The notes: generated by a model not told the origin, from the sequence alone. A stretch of 64,000 nucleotides of DNA from Spirosoma endbachense (GCF_010233585.1 NZ_CP045997.1:8394149-8458148), one strand, 5' to 3'. Positions 19,401 to 26,635 are shown, counted from the stretch's first letter. A program made the numbers and translations.

Positions 19401-20455
19401 TTGCTGAACGTATTGTTGAACAAAGCCCCACCGGCACTGGATGCTACGTTGCTCTGGAAGGTACTGCTGGTCAGCACCAGGTTACAGAAACCCGTGAACG
19501 TATCATTGAACATGGCCCCGCCGATCTGAGCCTGATTGCCGAGAAAGGCACAGTTAGTCAGCACCGGGCTACTATTGCCCTTAGCTCCATCGTTGTACAT
19601 AGCTCCGCCATACGTAGCCTGATTACTCCAAAAGGCACAGTTGGTCAGTACTGGTCTGCTAAAGCCGGTGTACACATACCCATCGCCCCAGCTGAGGATA
19701 GCGCCCCCACCGTTGGCCTGATTGTTCAGAAAAGCGCAGTTGGTCAGTACCGGGTCACAGATGCCTCCTTCATACCCCTTATTGAACATAGCCCCGCCTT
19801 TTTGCGATGCCTGATTATTCGCAAATGTACAGAACCGGAACGTGGGGCTGCATTGGTTTCCATTGAAGCCCGCGCCGTTAAACACTCCCCCGCCGAGATC
19901 GTCTCCACTGAGAACGTATCCCAGACTACCGTCCCCATATCCCGCCGTACCACTCCCATTGGCAGCGCCATCAGCAATCACAAAACCATCGAGAATAGCC
20001 GTGTTCGTTAGCCCGATTGAGTTGTTGTTGATGACGTGGAAGCTATTGTTGTTCGGGGTGTTATCGCTATCCAGATTGCCGGAAAGCGTGGTGCTGGAGG
20101 GAGTTCCTGCCGTGGGATTGATGGCAGCTCGCTGGCTCAGGCTGGTCTCGTTGCCCACAAAACCACCATAGATCGCCACCCCGTTTTTCATCGAAAAACT
20201 AATGTCGCGGGCCGCCGTAAGGGTAGGCTTAAACGTTCCCGAACGTACCCAGACCTGATCCCCAGCACTGCTGGCATTGATAGCCCCTTGCAGGTTGGTA
20301 GTGGAGGTAGCCCAACTGGTGGCACTGGCGGGGTTAGCGTTGGTGCCGGTGGTGCTGACGTAGCGGATTACCTGCGTCCAACCTGTATGCGGCAACCCCA
20401 GCAGCAGGCTGGACAAAATAATAGCGAATAAAACGGAACGGTAAACGTTGATCAT
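13448..20455 (-). CDS. Giant secreted parallel beta-helix/Ig-repeat protein
   Basis: This 2335-residue protein has a signal peptide (MINVYRSVLFAIILSSLLLG, then GWTQ). Four large modules start near residues 28, 475, 973 and 1618. Each opens with R-x-Y-V...LSWATAFPDLQTAL, continues with YKPT...IYGGFVGNETSLSQRP and tandem LTNCAFxGNxAxxGGAxxN beta-helix coils, and closes with the choice-of-anchor-Q motif (INAGNPAS...DMGAVEY). Ig-like domains (ITQQP...QWYK...SATLSL...NYSVVVTG) follow the second, third and fourth modules. A He_PIG/cadherin-like domain (about 2177-2255) and a final domain of about 67 residues (from YTIKAGNWTDVSVWSCGRLP) end the protein. No classical type IX secretion C-terminal signal is evident. 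Role is probably cell-surface adhesion or polysaccharide binding; this is inference. Confidence 0.88.
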   Translation of the reverse strand: MINVYRSVLFAIILSSLLLGLPHTGWTQVIRYVSTTGTNANPASATSWATSTTNLQGAINASSAGDQVWVRSGTFKPTLTAARDISFSMKNGVAIYGGFVGNETSLSQRAAINPTAGTPSSTTLSGNLDSDNTPNNNSFHVINNNSIGLTNTAILDGFVIADGAANGSGTAGYGDGSLGYVLSGDDLGGGVFNGAGFNGNQCSPTFRFCTFANNQASQKGGAMFNKGYEGGICDPVLTNCAFLNNQANGGGAILSWGDGYVYTGFSRPVLTNCAFWSNQATYGGAMYNDGAKGNSSPVLTNCAFLGNQAQIGGAMFNDTFTGFCNLVLTSSTFQSNVASSAGGALFNNTFSNVSVVLANSVLFNNGGANSVAGATAAATFTATYTLLESSITGVNISGPGNLLATTTPFASTSSAALAVGSAAINAGNPASQTVVNGPYSATALPVTDFQGNQRIVGGRVDMGAVESPTVASAPPMRLYVAASQTTNIADGLTWSSAFPNLQSALTYPNSQSLTEIWVAAGTYKPTATTTRTLSFQMRNGLAIYGGFRGNELDLSLRPAINPVTGSPSSSTLSGDIDNDGTLNGNSIHLINNPTGLTTTAVLDGFVLTGGNADGSSPNERGGGILNNGGSSPTLRNLMFENNSAQLGGALFNSGGSAVVTNSNFQRNISTGFGGAIYSDGASTYALTNCGFRENRAVNGGALAALAASQPTITNCTFLSNTATSGGGVLFADNSSPLFISGSFQNNQGGSGGISAIQNNAAPVLTNCVLFGNGGANTFNSLVTVQYSMLDQTVIRYTSDPTNLTITASPFVSTTPGTPSDLALNGCTPAINAGNPASQTVASGPYSTTALPATDLLGNPRIRGNRVDMGAIEYQTTPNPYVGITQQPSANGLACAGSPYSSVPVSASGTGPLTFQWYKAGPSGIPVLLPDQTSATLSLPSAQTADSGNYSVVVTGACNSVTSTAFSLTVNLTPSRLYVRANAMGAGTGLSWADAFPDLQTALAYGYGNSCAQNLTEIWVAQGVYKPTSSTDRMVSFAMRNGVSIFGGFVGNETSLSQRPTINLANGPGGASQPSSSTLSGDIGAVGNNADNSNHVISNPRGLDASAVLDGFVITGGNGDLGGGVYNNGIYVDVTTYNISFCNPTFRNCAFVSNSAGQGGAIYNNGFRGAASPTLLNCLFQGNSANQGGAIYNNSTAGSGANPKLISCAFLGNSAGQGGTVFTFSYADGSSPEFINCSWQGNSAGQGSVLFNRSEGYFVTINPVLTNCVLFGNGGGNTFVNSSEGNSVFASVSANYSLMEPSVGGYNGSQNIITNIAPFVSTTTVALNTCTLAIDSANPTTTSATVGNTDLSGNPRVVHNGLDRGAVELQETPVAYAGFISQPAAGSLVCVGTAVNVPVSVSGTEPLSYQWYKTSSSGGTILVNNQTSATLMLPSVTTGDAGSYSVVVTGSCNSVTSTAFNLTTPTLTAGTLTCAQTSVTLTATGGSQYAFAGPGGGSTGIVSQDINSGMAVVNVAGVYSATVTDAGGCVSSLTVLVTSNTTPPPVMLEASATVLCNQSSLTLTATGGTSYTLLGTSNSTGVFVFSGGSFPVGVQTFTVAATPTNGCATAAMVSVTFVDAKRLYVRAGADATGNGLSWATAFPDLKTALTYNGVCAQNLTEIWVAQGVYKPTSTTDRNASFQMRNGVAIYGGFVGNETSLSQRPIINLVDSPGGASQPSSSTLSGDIGQVGNPADNSYHVINHQYGLYLDASAVLDGFVITGGNANENSFPDNSGGGIYNDYSSPMLVNCLLQGNNAAFFAGAMMNIANNSVLTNCAFRGNTAAGGGAIGNASSAPLLVNCSLQGNTASEGGGAIYNTDGNPVLVNCSLQGNTAPAGGVVYNGIRSSLRLTNSVVFNNGGSTTFFNPDGTVTATYSLFDNSVTGYISDPTNLTTVTSPFASTTSVGLNPCSPAINVGNPASLTSITGPYSETVLPATDLAGNSRIVGGRVDMGAVEYQAETLVIIQQPVAGSAVCGGSTVVASVRVNGSASAYQWYRNGTALTGIASATTASLTLTNVQTGDAGSYSVVISGDCLSLTSTAFGLTVNSPPTVTLTASISLLTCTTPTATLTASGAAGAPGTSYSFSGPGILASNPTSGTALVNATGSYSVTVTTANGCSATASIALSYQNCAPTVANNIPSQSATVGNSFSYSIPTNTFTDAETPNSLILSVVGLPAGLSFVSPNTITGVPSTTVGSPFSVTVVASDPGGGSVATIFQLSVSQAGGCNSMYTIKAGNWTDVSVWSCGRLPTGTDVVTLNHAVNLPASYQGQALRMIYSLAGNLVMEANSRLQLGSN

Positions 20456-21090
20456 GGGTCAGGACAAAAAAGTATAGAATTTATGCTGACGTAGTAGACT
20501 TAAAAATTAAACGATACCAGAAAAGATTATTCCGGTATGGTTCCCACCAGGCATTGGCAAAACTGAGTTGGTCTTGTGCAGTCTCCGAACGGCGTAATTA
20601 CGTGGGCGGGTAGGAGAACATGCCTTTCCATCGGCGTAACAACTGCGCCAATGGCTCACAACTATGAGGATTGGCATTGGCATCCAGAATAGACTGCTGC
20701 CGTGAACCAGCTCCCGAGTTAGCCGTGGTAGAAACAGGAAAGGTGCTTGCTCGGGCAGTAGTTACCCATAGCAGTCAACAATACAGTAGCCTAATCCAAC
20801 GACGTGTCGAGCTGAGAAAAATGGAGTTAGTAGGAAGAAGTTTTTTCATAGTGCGTATCGGTAAAGTTGAGACTTGTTTATGCCTTGGGTGAAAATCTGA
20901 TGAACTGGATAGGGCTAGAGAGAGCAGGCCAGTATTCAATCAGGGCATCAGGACAGGAGGCAGTAAGGTCGTATAGGTTGCATCAGGCTATAGGTTAGTA
21001 TGAGTTGAGCATCCTTGGATTATCTGATTGGAGATTGCCGGATGGGCTTGCTTTCGCGCTGTAAAGTTCTAACTCCCCCCCAATAGAGAC

Positions 21091-21127
21091 GATAACAGAT
21101 GTTCCAAATACGATAACGGATGTTCCA
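21091..21127. promoter_or_regulatory. Direct repeat GATAACRGATGTTCCA, period 21 bp
   Basis: GATAACAGATGTTCCA (21091-21106) and GATAACGGATGTTCCA (21112-21127) differ at one base and start 21 bp apart, two helical turns. This spacing on one face of the DNA is typical of tandem binding sites such as those of AraC-type proteins. The site is about 200 bp upstream of a kinase whose own C-terminus is an AraC domain, so autoregulation is possible. Confidence 0.5.
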
Positions 21128-21210
21128 TGTTGGGCTTAGTGGGGGCTTTTTTTATCTAAAAGGGCTAAAAAAGAAGTGATGTGACGCTTTAAAAAGTGGA
21201 TGGCAGACTC

Positions 21211-21266
21211 CCAGGCTGAGCTGGGCGATTGAATGGCCTGCCGGGGCACGTAGCAGCTCAGCCTGG
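21211..21266. repeat. 13-bp inverted repeat, possible leader hairpin
   Basis: CCAGGCTGAGCTG (21211-21223) is perfectly complementary to CAGCTCAGCCTGG (21254-21266), with a 30-nt loop. There is no T-run after it. It lies between the direct repeats and the start of the hybrid kinase gene. It could be an operator, an end of a lost element or a transcript structure. Confidence 0.5.
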
Positions 21267-21310
21267 TGAGGTCACAGAGTCACTCAGCATCAATAGAATT
21301 CGGCAATTAG

Positions 21311-21318
21311 TATCTTTG
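21311..21318 (+). promoter_or_regulatory. -7 box before the hybrid kinase gene
   Basis: TATCTTTG matches TAnnTTTG exactly; the position 20 nt upstream has no TTG, so an activator may be needed. With the usual spacing, transcription would start near 21323, 2 nt before the GTG at 21325. That makes either a near-leaderless mRNA or use of the ATG at 21346 as the true start. Confidence 0.5.
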
Positions 21319-21324
21319 TAGCCT

Positions 21325-24300
21325 GTGAAACGATCTAGCCAATTGATGGTCGCCGGATACCTGCTGGCCTGGCTGACCGGTGGGCGACTACTGGCTCAGC
21401 AGCTGATGCCCAGGCTGATTCGCCAGATTGGTGAACCGCCCGGTATTAGCCTGAAAACCAACGAAATTAAAGAAGATAAGCAGGGCAGGCTGTGGTTGGC
21501 TACCCATAATGGGCTGGTGCGGTTTGACGGACAACGGTTTCGGGTATTCCATGACCCTGTGCTCAAGCAAGGGGATTACTACTATCATTGTATGTTCTCC
21601 CCCGATGGCCGCATCTGGCTAAAGCAAGATGAAGGCTATGCGCTGCCTTACTTTGATCCGCAGCGACAGCAGATTCGGCGCGTGGCCGACACGACACGGC
21701 TGGTCCGTCAGTATTTAGCCAAGTACGGTTGTCACTATGTGTTCGCCGATGGCCAGGCTAATCTCTGGATTGGGTTACGAGGCCAGGGCATGCTTCGCTT
21801 TAATCCGCGTACCGGTGCCGTTGATCACGTATTTAACCAAAAAGCGAATGTGCGCTGTATTACCCAGGACCGGCAGGGGCGTATCTGGTTTACCAGTGAT
21901 CAGGGGCTTTATGTCTATCATCCAGCTACCACTCGCCTAACGGCCTACCAGCCTGATCCACAGCATTCGGATACCTCACTGGGCAGTCTGCTTACCTACG
22001 GCTTGCACATCCGCTCCGATGGCACCATCCTGATCGGCCTGGATAACGAAATTGATCTATTAAACCCGGTTACCGGACAGATCCGGCAGCTACGCCTGAT
22101 TCCTTCCACCCGCTTTCCCCGTCAAATCGTGTTTGACTGCTTCGATGATCCGCAGGGGAACACCTACTTTCCGACTGAAACAACACTCTACCGGTATACC
22201 AGCCGGGGTGTCATTGAGCGCATTGAAGGGCATCAGCCCATGCAATTACCATCCGATTGCTTTCCCAGTTCCACCAATCGACTATGGGTAACGACGGGCC
22301 GGACATTGTTCGAGTATGATCTTGGCCAGATGCAGCCATTGCCTCCCCTGAATCTGCTGGACGTAGTGATTAATGGCACCCGATTAGAAACCAATTCAGA
22401 CGAGCGTCGCCTGGACAGGGATAGCCTGGGACCATCCAGTCGGGGACCATCCAGTCGGGGACCATCCAGTCGGGGACCATCCAGTCGGGGACCATCCAGT
22501 CTGGGGCGAACCACACTGACCATTCAGGAGAACGATTTACTGAGTATCCGCTTTTCACCCTACGCGAGCTGGCATTCCTCGACGTTTCGCTTTCGGCTGC
22601 AAGGCTTTGATCAACAATGGAATGTAGAGGAGAGCGTCGATGCAACAGCCAGTTATCAATTACCGGCGGGTAACTACACCTTCGTGGTTAATCGAGCGCT
22701 AAAAGCGGGCCAATGGGAGGCCAGGCGACATACATTCCAGCTGATTGTACAACCTCCTTTCTGGAAAACCGGCGGGTTCTTTGTGTTAGTGAGTTTTATC
22801 CTAACCTGTAGCTTGCTGTTTCTGTATCGATCGTTGCGCAGCCGGTACAAATTACGCCAGCAACTTGTCCAACGGCAGATGGAGGCCGATAATCTCCGGC
22901 AATTAGACGAGATGAAAAGCCGGTTTTTCACCAACATCACCCACGAATTCCGCACTCCCTTAACCCTGATTCTGGGTCCCATCGAGCAACTGTTGCAGGA
23001 AGGGCAGTCCACGGCTATTCAGGGACGACTATCAGGGATCGAAACCCATGCCCGTCAGTTACTGGGGCTGATTAATCAGTTAATGGACATGACCAAACTA
23101 GAGGCCGGGATGATGCCCATTCATGCCTCAGTCGGCAACCTGAACGAATTCATCCGTAGCGTAATTAGCACCTTTCAAGGACAAGCTGACGGCCGCTCTA
23201 TCACCCTGTCGGTAAACGGCCAGCTTCCGGGAGACTACTGGTTTGATGCCGACAAACTCAAACAGATTCTGGTTAATATCCTCTCGAACGCGATAAAGTT
23301 CACCCCTACTGGCGGGCGCATTAGTATTTCCCTCCTGGAGGCTTCCCCCCTTACGCTAACCGTCGCGGACACTGGCATCGGCATAGCGCCTGACCAACTG
23401 CCCTTAATTTTTAATCGCTTTTATCAGGTTGACGATTCAGCGACACGCCAGCAGGAAGGCACCGGCATCGGGCTGGCCCTGGTGAAAGAACTCGCTGAAC
23501 GACAAGGGGGGTATATTAAAGCCGAAAGCGCGGTGGGTAAAGGCACGAGTTTCACCCTTTACTTGCCGTATCGTCCGGCACTGTCCACCGATTCGGTGCT
23601 GGCTGAACTCCCTTCCGCTGACGGGGGGGAGGCAACTGGCGAAAAGATCGACGATATCCCCGACTATAGGCCGATTGTGCTGCTCGTGGAAGATAATCGG
23701 GAACTGGCCGATTTTATCACCGAAAGTCTTCCCCAGGATTATCAGATTCACTGGGCACGTAACGGCGTTGAGGGATTGGAACGGGCTCAGCAGTTCATGC
23801 CGGATCTGGTAATTAGCGATGTGCTCATGCCCGAAATGGATGGCTATACCCTCTGCCATCAACTAAAGTCAGATATCCGAACGAGTCATATTCCCGTTCT
23901 GCTGTTGACGGCCAAAGTGTCCGTCGAGAGTCGGCTGAAGGGTTTGGCGCAGGGTGCCGACGATTACCTAACCAAACCGTTTCAGTTGACCGAGTTGCAA
24001 CTGCGGGTGCGTAATCAACTAGCCAGCCGACAGCGGCTGCGCGAGTGGGTCCGCTCGACGCTTGGCAGTCCGGACCCCGTGCCATTGGCACCCCAGACGC
24101 CCGATCCTTTTCTGGCCCAGCTTTACCAACTCATGGATGCGCACCTAACCGATCCGAAATTCGGAGTAGAAACGATGATGAGCCAGCTAAGCCTGAGCCG
24201 CACGAATCTATTTCGTAAAGTGAAAACGCTAACGGGTTTATCGGCCAATGATCTTCTGCGCCAGTACCGTCTCAAACAGGCCACTTTCTACCTACGCGAA

Positions 24301-24417
24301 GGGCTGACCGTCAGCGAGACGGCTTATCGGGTAGGCTTTGAGAGCCCGGCATATTTCGCCAAGTGTTTCCGGACTATGTACGGGCTATCACCCCGCGACT
24401 TTTCGGCCCAATCCTAA
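21325..24417 (+). CDS. Hybrid two-component sensor/regulator (HTCS) with AraC output
   Basis: A 1030-residue one-protein signalling system. From GTG 21325: signal peptide (to about residue 25; ATG 21346 is an alternative start), Reg_prop-type beta-propeller blades (about 35-345, e.g. IKEDKQGRLWLATHNGLVRF), a GPSSR repeat (369-393), a Y_Y_Y domain (about 400-470), a membrane segment (about 482-503), HisKA with H540 in ITHEFRTPLTL, HATPase_c (about 645-755), a receiver domain with D832 in VISDVLMPEMDGY, and a C-terminal AraC domain. The periplasmic propeller is shorter than the roughly 700-800 residues usual for HTCS proteins, so half may be missing. Such proteins usually sense oligosaccharides and switch on glycan-use genes; no such genes are adjacent. 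Confidence 0.9.
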   Translation: MKRSSQLMVAGYLLAWLTGGRLLAQQLMPRLIRQIGEPPGISLKTNEIKEDKQGRLWLATHNGLVRFDGQRFRVFHDPVLKQGDYYYHCMFSPDGRIWLKQDEGYALPYFDPQRQQIRRVADTTRLVRQYLAKYGCHYVFADGQANLWIGLRGQGMLRFNPRTGAVDHVFNQKANVRCITQDRQGRIWFTSDQGLYVYHPATTRLTAYQPDPQHSDTSLGSLLTYGLHIRSDGTILIGLDNEIDLLNPVTGQIRQLRLIPSTRFPRQIVFDCFDDPQGNTYFPTETTLYRYTSRGVIERIEGHQPMQLPSDCFPSSTNRLWVTTGRTLFEYDLGQMQPLPPLNLLDVVINGTRLETNSDERRLDRDSLGPSSRGPSSRGPSSRGPSSRGPSSLGRTTLTIQENDLLSIRFSPYASWHSSTFRFRLQGFDQQWNVEESVDATASYQLPAGNYTFVVNRALKAGQWEARRHTFQLIVQPPFWKTGGFFVLVSFILTCSLLFLYRSLRSRYKLRQQLVQRQMEADNLRQLDEMKSRFFTNITHEFRTPLTLILGPIEQLLQEGQSTAIQGRLSGIETHARQLLGLINQLMDMTKLEAGMMPIHASVGNLNEFIRSVISTFQGQADGRSITLSVNGQLPGDYWFDADKLKQILVNILSNAIKFTPTGGRISISLLEASPLTLTVADTGIGIAPDQLPLIFNRFYQVDDSATRQQEGTGIGLALVKELAERQGGYIKAESAVGKGTSFTLYLPYRPALSTDSVLAELPSADGGEATGEKIDDIPDYRPIVLLVEDNRELADFITESLPQDYQIHWARNGVEGLERAQQFMPDLVISDVLMPEMDGYTLCHQLKSDIRTSHIPVLLLTAKVSVESRLKGLAQGADDYLTKPFQLTELQLRVRNQLASRQRLREWVRSTLGSPDPVPLAPQTPDPFLAQLYQLMDAHLTDPKFGVETMMSQLSLSRTNLFRKVKTLTGLSANDLLRQYRLKQATFYLREGLTVSETAYRVGFESPAYFAKCFRTMYGLSPRDFSAQS
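22428..22502 (+). repeat. 15-bp in-frame minisatellite (5 copies) encoding GPSSR
   Basis: Five contiguous copies of GGGACCATCCAGTCG (the last ends in T instead of G) begin at 22428, 22443, 22458, 22473 and 22488. The unit is a multiple of 3, so copy-number change would lengthen or shorten a flexible linker between propeller and Y_Y_Y domains without shifting frame. Confidence 0.9.
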
Positions 24418-24825
24418 TTTTCCTTCACTTTTTCATGGATTGCCTGGTGTATTTCACCGGCCTTGGAAATGAATCCTATTCGCCCTATTTACCTACTACC
24501 AGAGCTAGTTAATGCGATTAGATAACTAAGGCTACGATTGTCTTACAAAAATTGTACAATTTTTATTATCCTGCTGGTTTCAAATGAGCCATTGTATAAT
24601 CACTAAACGTAAAAAAATGACTTGTTGTGATTCCGTTTAGCCAATGCTTTGATAAATGGCTACTACGCCATTTGCTTCTAAAAAGATGGTTCTTTTTAGA
24701 CGTAAACCCCTTTTCCAGTGATTCCTGCTTCTTCTTGCAACAGGTTTACAGCTCGATTCCTATCATCATCGAACGGCTCGCCCGCCAAAACGATTAGACA
24801 ACTCTCTCAATCCCCTTTTACATTT

Positions 24826-24932
24826 AGGACTTTGGCTTGGAGCCACGGTCCGCCAGCGGTGCCACGGTTTGTTTATCCATCATTAGTAACCACGGTCCGC
24901 CGTGCGATGACACGGCTCCAGGCCAAAGTCCT
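24826..24932. repeat. REP/MITE-like palindromic element, 107 bp
   Basis: The ends are 19-nt inverted repeats (24826-24844 and 24914-24932) that pair at 18 of 19 positions: AGGACTTTGGCTTGGAGCC against GGCTCCAGGCCAAAGTCCT. Inside are two direct copies of CCACGGTCCGCC (24843-24854 and 24890-24901), each followed about 10 nt later by CACGG. No coding capacity or target-site duplication is evident. This looks like a mobile or REP-type intergenic repeat. Confidence 0.65.
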
Positions 24933-24967
24933 GTTTATATGAAAGCAAACTAGTGCTCGGCCTATTT

Positions 24968-25016
24968 AAACCTATACGGTTTCAAAAACCGCAACGGCTG
25001 CCCGGCTTATAGGTTT
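24968..25016. repeat. Nested hairpin overlapping the CPBP -7 box
   Basis: AAACCTATA (24968-24976) pairs with TATAGGTTT (25008-25016), enclosing a second hairpin CGGTTT-CAA-AAACCG (24977-24991). The right arm contains the TAGGTTTG -7 box (25010-25017), so folding of the DNA or binding at this site could affect the promoter. Confidence 0.5.
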
Positions 25017-25017
25017 G
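25010..25017 (+). promoter_or_regulatory. -7 box before the CPBP protease gene
   Basis: TAGGTTTG matches the Bacteroidota consensus; no TTG is present 20 nt upstream. The predicted leader to the GTG start at 25077 is about 55 nt. Confidence 0.45.
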
Positions 25018-25076
25018 TAATCATTGCACCAAGATCCATTAATTTATCCGGAACAGTCATCATATACCAGCACCTT

Positions 25077-25820
25077 GTGGAATACTCAGTAAGGCCCATT
25101 TGGCATAAACTAGTTACTTTAGATTGGAAATTCGGTCTTTTCTTACTGCTTTTCATTTGTATCCCCCGCTTTTTATTGGTCTTGTTGGCTAACGCATCAG
25201 GTAATTACAGTTCAATCGGGGCAATCATGGTCATCTCGGCCTTATGTCCGTTTCTATTTTTGACCTCTTCTGGACGCCGACGAATCGGATTAACCAGACC
25301 AAAGCGATATGGCTGGCTATTAGTGGCGTTTTTAGCTGGCCTTATCTTCAGTTTACTACTTTACTATGTAGGCTGGAGTTTATACGCTAACACCTACCAA
25401 AACTGGTACGTGTATATTGGTAAATCATATAACATACCCCAGGCTATCAACCCGTCTAATAAATCAATTCTGTTTGCTGTTGTGGCCCTAACAGGGATGC
25501 TGTTTAGCCCAATCGGCGAAGAGCTATTCTTCAGAGGAATCGTTCACGCCAGTTTTGCCAACTCAGTGGGTGACAGAAAAGCTACTCAAATCGATGGTTC
25601 TGCCTTCGCTCTAACTCACCTCTCTCATTTTGGCTTCGTATTTATCCATAATCAATGGCATTTCTATGTAGTACCGGCTTTAATTTGGGTGGTAAGCATG
25701 TTTATAGTCAGCATGCTGTTCATTAAGTTCAAAACCTATTCCAGTTCAATTCTAGGGGCTATCCTCTGCCATTCAGGCTTTAATCTAGGCATGACCTATT
25801 GTATATTTTACCTACTATAA
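25077..25820 (+). CDS. CPBP-family intramembrane glutamic endopeptidase
   Basis: This 247-residue protein starts at GTG and has about six to eight membrane segments. It carries the CPBP (Abi/Rce1-like) motifs: SPIGEELFFRGI with catalytic E148 and E149 and the conserved Arg, FALTHLSHFGF with the second-motif His, and ILCHSGFNLGM with the third-motif His/Asn. Members cleave substrates within the membrane; some act in prenyl-protein processing or bacteriocin immunity, but the substrate here is unknown. It stands alone after two palindromic elements. Confidence 0.85.
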   Translation: MEYSVRPIWHKLVTLDWKFGLFLLLFICIPRFLLVLLANASGNYSSIGAIMVISALCPFLFLTSSGRRRIGLTRPKRYGWLLVAFLAGLIFSLLLYYVGWSLYANTYQNWYVYIGKSYNIPQAINPSNKSILFAVVALTGMLFSPIGEELFFRGIVHASFANSVGDRKATQIDGSAFALTHLSHFGFVFIHNQWHFYVVPALIWVVSMFIVSMLFIKFKTYSSSILGAILCHSGFNLGMTYCIFYLL

Positions 25821-26031
25821 TTGGTAACGATAGAGGCAATACTCAAGGTTAACCTTTGTCAATCAGCCGAATTGGCCTTTATATAAAATGCCCTGTTTAC
25901 GAAACAGATACATGAAGATTTAGTGAGATTGCGAATCATTAGCCGTAAATGACAGAGAAAGACGCTTCCAGGATTGTTTACCTGCATTGTCTGTCTTTAA
26001 CCATGGCGGTCAATGTTTGTGTATTATTTAA

Positions 26032-26039
26032 TAGGTTTG
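26032..26039 (+). promoter_or_regulatory. -7 box 4 nt before the Crp-family gene, predicted leaderless
   Basis: TAGGTTTG fits TAnnTTTG and ends 4 nt before the ATG at 26044, the same spacing as tgt. The A of ATG would be the first transcribed base. The -33 region has no TTG at 20 nt. Confidence 0.5.
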
Positions 26040-26043
26040 ACTA

Positions 26044-26613
26044 ATGGAAGAACTCATTGCCTATTTGCTCCAATTTGGACACCTCGACTCACAACAACGT
26101 GAATTGATTCAGACTAAGGCTAAACGGAAGAACATTGCCAAAGGAGCTTACTTTGCAGAAGCTGGAAGAATTTCCACACAGATAGGATACGTAACAGACG
26201 GGGTTTTCAGGGTCTGTTACTACGATAAATCAGGCGACAGTTTCACCCGATACTTCGTCTATGAGAACCGATTTGTCGTTGACATGAACAGTTTTCGCGA
26301 TGAAATGCCCTCAGCCGAGTACATTGAAGCGATTACAGATTGTCAGCTTTTAGTTTTTTCCAAAGAGGACTTTATAAAGCTTTCCGCTCTCATCCCCGAA
26401 TGGCACGATATATTCGTTAAAATCACGTCCTATGTACTGGAAAATAAGTTGAAGGTTACCAGTAATATGTTGGTTCAGGACGCCCAAAAAAGATATCTGA
26501 ATTTTCTCGACCATTACCCAGGACTGGCCAATCGTGTTCCGCTCAATATGTTGGCCTCTTATCTGGGCATCACTCCATCTTCGCTCAGTCGGATACGAAA
26601 AAATATCCCCTAA
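26044..26613 (+). CDS. Crp/Fnr-family transcriptional regulator
   Basis: This 189-residue protein has an N-terminal cyclic-nucleotide-binding-type beta barrel (about 20-120: AKGAYFAEAGRISTQIGYV, DGVFRVCYYDKSGDSFTRYF) without the R-x-S cAMP signature, a long dimerisation helix (about 125-145), and a short winged HTH at the C-terminus (NMLASYLGITPSSLSRIRKN). This is the compact Bacteroidota type. No Fe-S cysteines are visible. Its stop codon overlaps a possible ATG, but the next gene more likely starts at 26688, behind a palindrome that could be this regulator's binding site. Confidence 0.85.
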   Translation: MEELIAYLLQFGHLDSQQRELIQTKAKRKNIAKGAYFAEAGRISTQIGYVTDGVFRVCYYDKSGDSFTRYFVYENRFVVDMNSFRDEMPSAEYIEAITDCQLLVFSKEDFIKLSALIPEWHDIFVKITSYVLENKLKVTSNMLVQDAQKRYLNFLDHYPGLANRVPLNMLASYLGITPSSLSRIRKNIP

Positions 26614-26621
26614 TGTGTTTC

Positions 26622-26635
26622 TTGCCAATTGGCAA
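26622..26635. promoter_or_regulatory. 14-bp palindrome before the HD-hydrolase gene
   Basis: TTGCCAATTGGCAA is a perfect palindrome directly upstream of the -33 TTG (26636-26638). Its centre is 29.5 bp from the start of the -7 box, the same distance as the ACTTAAGT sites near the second Crp-type gene. That distance corresponds to -41.5, the class II Crp position. The adjacent Crp-family protein is the natural candidate to bind it. Confidence 0.5.

Larger units (their letters stand above)
20456..21324. other. 869-bp intergenic region with two repeat structures
   Basis: This region between the divergent giant secreted protein and the hybrid kinase has no convincing gene; a 73-codon open frame at 20671-20892 has no recognisable motif. 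It holds a tandem direct repeat (21091-21127), a 13-bp inverted repeat (21211-21266) and a -7-like box (21311-21318), all on the kinase side. Confidence 0.6.
24418..25076. other. 659-bp intergenic region with two palindromic elements
   Basis: No convincing gene is seen; a 74-codon frame at 24718-24942 only overlaps the palindromic element. The region carries the REP/MITE-like element at 24826-24932, a nested hairpin at 24968-25016 and a TAGGTTTG box at 25010-25017 before the CPBP gene. Confidence 0.6.

Noticed and set aside
13448..20455. Direct repeats at DNA level resembling CRISPR or other arrays
   Set aside because: The repeats are in frame in one long gene and encode beta-helix coils and module starts. 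No CRISPR spacing and no cas genes.
20671..20892. 73-codon frame in the 870-bp gap
   Set aside because: No recognisable motifs or promoter.
24718..24942. 74-codon frame covering the palindromic element
   Set aside because: Its sequence is mostly the inverted repeats, so coding is unlikely.
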